NCBI GenBank assembly: GCA_020720965.1
Contig: DYNS01000019.1
Span: 1 to 16,138 of the forward strand
Source of the DNA: Anaerolinea sp.
GTDB taxonomy: Bacteria > Chloroflexota > Anaerolineae > Anaerolineales > Villigracilaceae
Length of the DNA stretch: 16,138 bases
Direction: 5' to 3'
Each line of letters opens with the position of its first letter. The stretch's first letter is position 1. The notes under the pieces were generated by a model. That model worked only from the letters and a program-made list of their open reading frames with translations. It was not told the origin of the DNA and searched no databases. The position numbers and the translations under genes are program-made. Of the stretch, positions 13,884 through 16,138 are shown one piece after another.

Positions 13884-15262
13884 AACGGAACCCCGAACAA
13901 GACCCGTAAAACGCGCCAGGCAGCAGTCGGAGAGCCGAGCGCGAAGAAAACCCATCCCACTGCCACAAAGTGAAAGGTGAAGAAAATCCCGGCCCCGCGC
14001 CAAAGGGGGGTGGAGGGCAGTTTTACTCTCCCCGCCCAACGCTGATGGGCAAAAAGCCCCAACCCGTGCCAAAGCCCCCAAAGCAGGTAGTTCCCACTCG
14101 CGCCGTGCCATAGACCAATGAGGAGCATGGTGCTTAATTGCCCCAGCAAAACCGCCAGGGTTGGTGCTATTTTCCATTGGCGCAGAGTGCGGGCAAGCGG
14201 GTTAAAGTAATATGCCCGAAACCATTGGGTGAGGGTGATGTGCCAGTTGTTCCAGAACAGGGTAAGGTTGGGTTGCAAGTAGGGGCGGGAGAAGTTTTCT
14301 GGCAGGCGAATGGACAGGAGCCGCGCCATGCCCAGTGCCACATCGGTATAGCCGCTAAAATCCAGGTAAATTTGCAGAGCATAGGCGTAAACGAAGACCC
14401 ACATCCAGCCGGGGGATTGGGTTTGGCTGGCAAGGTTCTCGTTGAGGGCGGCGGCGGCAAGGAAGTTTGCCGCGCCAAATTTTTTTGCCAGCCCCAACAA
14501 AACCCGCCGGAGTGCAAAAATCCAATCTTCTTCGCGCAGGGGCTGAGGGCTGCGGAGTTGGGGCAGAAAACGCTCCAGCCGTTCTATGGGTCCGGCGCTG
14601 AGAGTGGGAAAAAACAGAACGTAGGCAACAAATTCATCCAGCCGGGCGGGGGGCAAACGTCCGTTTTGGGCATCTTTGAGGGTGTGAAGCAGGCGAAAGG
14701 CGATGTAAGAAAACCCCAGCCACCCCAACATGCTCGGCGCTTCCGGCGCGGATGTGCCGGAAAGGGGCAGGATTCCGTTCACCAGGGCATTTTGCCAGCC
14801 GGGCAGTTTTACCGCCCCAAAAAGAATCAGCAAGCCCCAAAATGCCGCCTGCTGCCAAACGTTTCTCCACCCGCTGCGGATTGCGGTTAAAGCAAGCAGG
14901 AGGGCAAGCAAACCCACTGCCGCGCTCAACACCTGCCAGCGCGGGGTAAACACCGGAAAAATGGAAAAATCACCCAAAAAACGGTCTACATCCACCCAGA
15001 GGAGCAAACCTGCCAACGCCAAACCTGCCAGCCAGTTCTCTTTTTGGGGGCGCAGCTCTGGCGGCGTTACCCAAAACCAAACCGCAACGCTGAGGGCGAG
15101 GCTGGCGAAAGGCAGCCAAAACGTGAAGTTTTCTGGTTTGGTTTGGGGCTGAAGCCAAAACACGGCGGCAACGCTGGCAAGCATAACCCCGGTTGCCCTG
15201 GCTTTTTTCCACTGCCCCAACAGTAAAGCAACCGCCAACAGCGCCAAAATCTGGTTCAGCAT
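13880..15262 (-). CDS. MBOAT-family membrane O-acyltransferase (DltB/AlgI-like)
   Basis: A 460-residue polytopic membrane protein with roughly eleven hydrophobic segments. The MBOAT hallmarks are in order: YLDFSGYTDVALGMARLL, then NFSRPYLQPNLTLFWNNWHI with His341, and GLWHGASGNYLLWGLWHG with the near-invariant His386. These enzymes move an acyl group from a cytoplasmic thioester to an acceptor across the membrane. The protein ends in VLRVLFGVPL and does not carry a C-terminal Tyr shuttle motif itself. Such a motif is found instead on the microprotein encoded 3 bp upstream. The gene is coupled by ATGA to the SGNH gene downstream. The acyl group (acetyl being the commonest for AlgI-like proteins) and the glycan are not known; no dltA or dltC homologue is visible. 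Confidence 0.92.
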   Translation of the reverse strand: MLNQILALLAVALLLGQWKKARATGVMLASVAAVFWLQPQTKPENFTFWLPFASLALSVAVWFWVTPPELRPQKENWLAGLALAGLLLWVDVDRFLGDFSIFPVFTPRWQVLSAAVGLLALLLALTAIRSGWRNVWQQAAFWGLLILFGAVKLPGWQNALVNGILPLSGTSAPEAPSMLGWLGFSYIAFRLLHTLKDAQNGRLPPARLDEFVAYVLFFPTLSAGPIERLERFLPQLRSPQPLREEDWIFALRRVLLGLAKKFGAANFLAAAALNENLASQTQSPGWMWVFVYAYALQIYLDFSGYTDVALGMARLLSIRLPENFSRPYLQPNLTLFWNNWHITLTQWFRAYYFNPLARTLRQWKIAPTLAVLLGQLSTMLLIGLWHGASGNYLLWGLWHGLGLFAHQRWAGRVKLPSTPLWRGAGIFFTFHFVAVGWVFFALGSPTAAWRVLRVLFGVPL

Positions 15263-15265
15263 GGC

Positions 15266-15373
15266 TCAAAAACCCTGATACATCCACTGCGGGGCGGCGC
15301 TCGCCGCGCCAATGGTAATGACGATGAGCAGCAGCGCCAAAAACAGGGCAAGCAGGTCTTCTTTGGGTCTCAA
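15266..15373 (-). CDS. 35-residue single-pass membrane microprotein, DltX-like acyl-shuttle candidate
   Basis: A previously easily missed small gene between the ABC ATPase and MBOAT genes. It starts at TTG (15371-15373), whose last two bases are the first two of the upstream TGA stop (TTGA overlap). It ends 3 bp before the MBOAT ATG. A ribosome site GAGGAAG (15381-15387) sits 7 bases before the TTG, and no other start codon gives a membrane segment. The product begins with charged RPKED (2-6), has a hydrophobic helix LLALFLALLLIVITIG (7-22) running on through Ala residues, and ends in APQWMYQGF. The charge pattern predicts N-in, C-out. The last six residues, WMYQGF, have a Tyr three residues before a terminal Phe, as I recall for the DltX tail. 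Placement beside MBOAT and SGNH genes fits an acyl-Tyr carrier. The function is inferred. Confidence 0.78.
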   Translation of the reverse strand: MRPKEDLLALFLALLLIVITIGAASAAPQWMYQGF

Positions 15374-16138
15374 TGTCCCGCTTCCTCAATTTCCCAGCGC
15401 AGGCGCGGACGTACCAAGCCCTGGCGCTGCTCCGCCCATTGAATGCCAGGCGCGCCGATGGGGTCCACCCCAAAAGCCAGGGCGTTTTCGTCCATAAAAT
15501 AACGCTTTACCCCAAACGAAGAAGCATTCACCCCCACAATGTAACGCCCTTCGTTCAGCCAATCGGCGGGCAGGGTGGCGCGGGAGAGGTAATGCCCGGC
15601 GGCGCGGGTGGACTGCTTCTCGAAGAGGTCGGCGTCATCCACATCAAAGGATGTGAAAACATATTCACCGCGCACCGTGCTGAGGTAAATGCCCACCCGC
15701 AAGCCGGTTATTGGCGCGGCGAGGGTGTATTCCAGTTCCAGGGTCAGCGGCTCGGTAGAGCGGATGGAATCTATCACCGCGCCGCGCTCGTTCTTCAGGC
15801 GCAGGGCAACTGGCGCAAATGGCGCGGCATGGGCAGAAATTTCGTCCTCTGCCCAAACCCGCTCCCCGGCTTGCGCCTGCCCGGAGGCAAGGTAAAAGTC
15901 TACCGCTTCGGGGGTGGGGGCGCGTTTCACCATCTGCCCTTTTTGCATCACAATCGATTCTTGGGTCAAGCGCAGAATGGCGCTCATGTTATGGCTTACA
16001 AACAGCACCGTGCGCCCCTGTTGGGCGACATCGTTCATCTTTCCCAAACACTTGCGCTGAAATTCGGCATCACCCACCGCCAACACTTCATCCACCACCA
16101 AAATCTCCGGCTCCAGGTGGGCGGCAACGGCAAAAGCC
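15370..16138 (-). CDS. polysaccharide-export ABC transporter ATPase, Wzt/TagH type (N-terminus outside window)
   Basis: The window holds 255 residues of the C-terminal part. The frame is open to the window edge, so the internal Met at 16101 is not the start. Visible ATPase motifs are Walker B ILVVDE, the D-loop text VLAVGDAEFQRKC, and the H-loop VLFVSHN. The form EVLAVGD-x-x-FQ-x-K-C is typical of Wzt, TagH and similar exporters of O-antigen, teichoic acid or capsule. After about residue 90 of the fragment comes a beta-rich C-terminal domain (VIDSIRSTEPLTLELEYTL, LRVGIYLSTVRGEYVF) like the Wzt glycan-binding domain, which in known cases recognises the finished or capped chain end. The permease gene is expected just upstream outside the window. 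Its stop overlaps the microprotein TTG. Confidence 0.9.
   Translation of the reverse strand, partial: AFAVAAHLEPEILVVDEVLAVGDAEFQRKCLGKMNDVAQQGRTVLFVSHNMSAILRLTQESIVMQKGQMVKRAPTPEAVDFYLASGQAQAGERVWAEDEISAHAAPFAPVALRLKNERGAVIDSIRSTEPLTLELEYTLAAPITGLRVGIYLSTVRGEYVFTSFDVDDADLFEKQSTRAAGHYLSRATLPADWLNEGRYIVGVNASSFGVKRYFMDENALAFGVDPIGAPGIQWAEQRQGLVRPRLRWEIEEAGH
15381..15387 (-). promoter_or_regulatory. ribosome binding site of the microprotein gene
   Basis: GAGGAAG on the minus strand, inside the last codons of the ABC ATPase gene, 7 bases before the TTG start. Its good match and spacing support translation of the microprotein from a non-ATG codon. Confidence 0.65.

Noticed and set aside
12810..13973. 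387-codon open frame on the plus strand
   Set aside because: It lies antisense to the SGNH gene, which has clear family motifs. Its translation is low in complexity and shows no recognisable domain; it results from GC-rich codon use on the other strand.
13884..14177. Upstream ATG adding 98 residues to the SGNH protein
   Set aside because: It would overlap the MBOAT gene by about 300 bases. The start at 13883 gives a proper N-terminal membrane anchor and an ATGA overlap.

Overview
The window reads as a piece of a bacterial chromosome of moderately high GC. No single marker fixes the taxon. My best guess is a Chloroflexota (Anaerolineae-like) bacterium, inferred from the overall gene style, the divergent dihydroorotate-dehydrogenase-like protein and the 7-bp repeats in the short spacers. 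Genes are packed very tightly: several junctions are 4-bp ATGA or TTGA stop/start overlaps, and no gap without a gene exceeds about 120 bases.

Layout. Positions 1-4378 are on the plus strand: the 3' end of trpS, an intrinsic terminator, then dtd, an APH-fold phosphotransferase and a membrane-anchored GAF-GAF histidine kinase. Everything from 16138 down to 4365 is on the minus strand and meets the kinase gene tail to tail with a 14-bp overlap. In minus-strand reading order there are four parts. (a) A polysaccharide-export ABC ATPase with a Wzt-type C-terminal domain (cut by the window edge). (b) A 35-residue single-pass membrane microprotein starting at TTG, then an MBOAT acyltransferase, an SGNH-fold envelope protein and a capsule-type glycosyltransferase, all in one tightly overlapping run. 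(c) Two SAM methyltransferases, then a PseB-type UDP-GlcNAc 4,6-dehydratase, an RmlD-like reductase and a NeuB-type nonulosonate synthase. (d) A HIT protein, an internally duplicated unknown protein and a dihydroorotate-dehydrogenase-like protein lacking the usual catalytic motifs.

How they may work together. Parts (a)-(c) look like a surface-glycan locus: sugar precursor synthesis (PseB, RmlD-like, NeuB), glycosyl transfer, methylation, O-acylation across the membrane, and ABC export with a glycan-binding Wzt-like domain. The most interesting item is the microprotein at 15266-15373. Its C-terminal hexapeptide WMYQGF resembles the tyrosine acyl-shuttle tail of DltX, and it sits directly before an MBOAT gene and an SGNH gene. 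This suggests a DltX/DltB/DltD-like three-component acylation machine in a glycan locus, with no dltA or dltC visible.

Non-coding structure. Several short spacers between the minus-strand genes are built of degenerate 7-bp repeats (7192-7303, 8212-8251, 11141-11231, possibly 10248-10268). The first array also encodes the last residues of the RmlD-like protein. No rRNA, tRNA, CRISPR array, transposase or integrase was seen.
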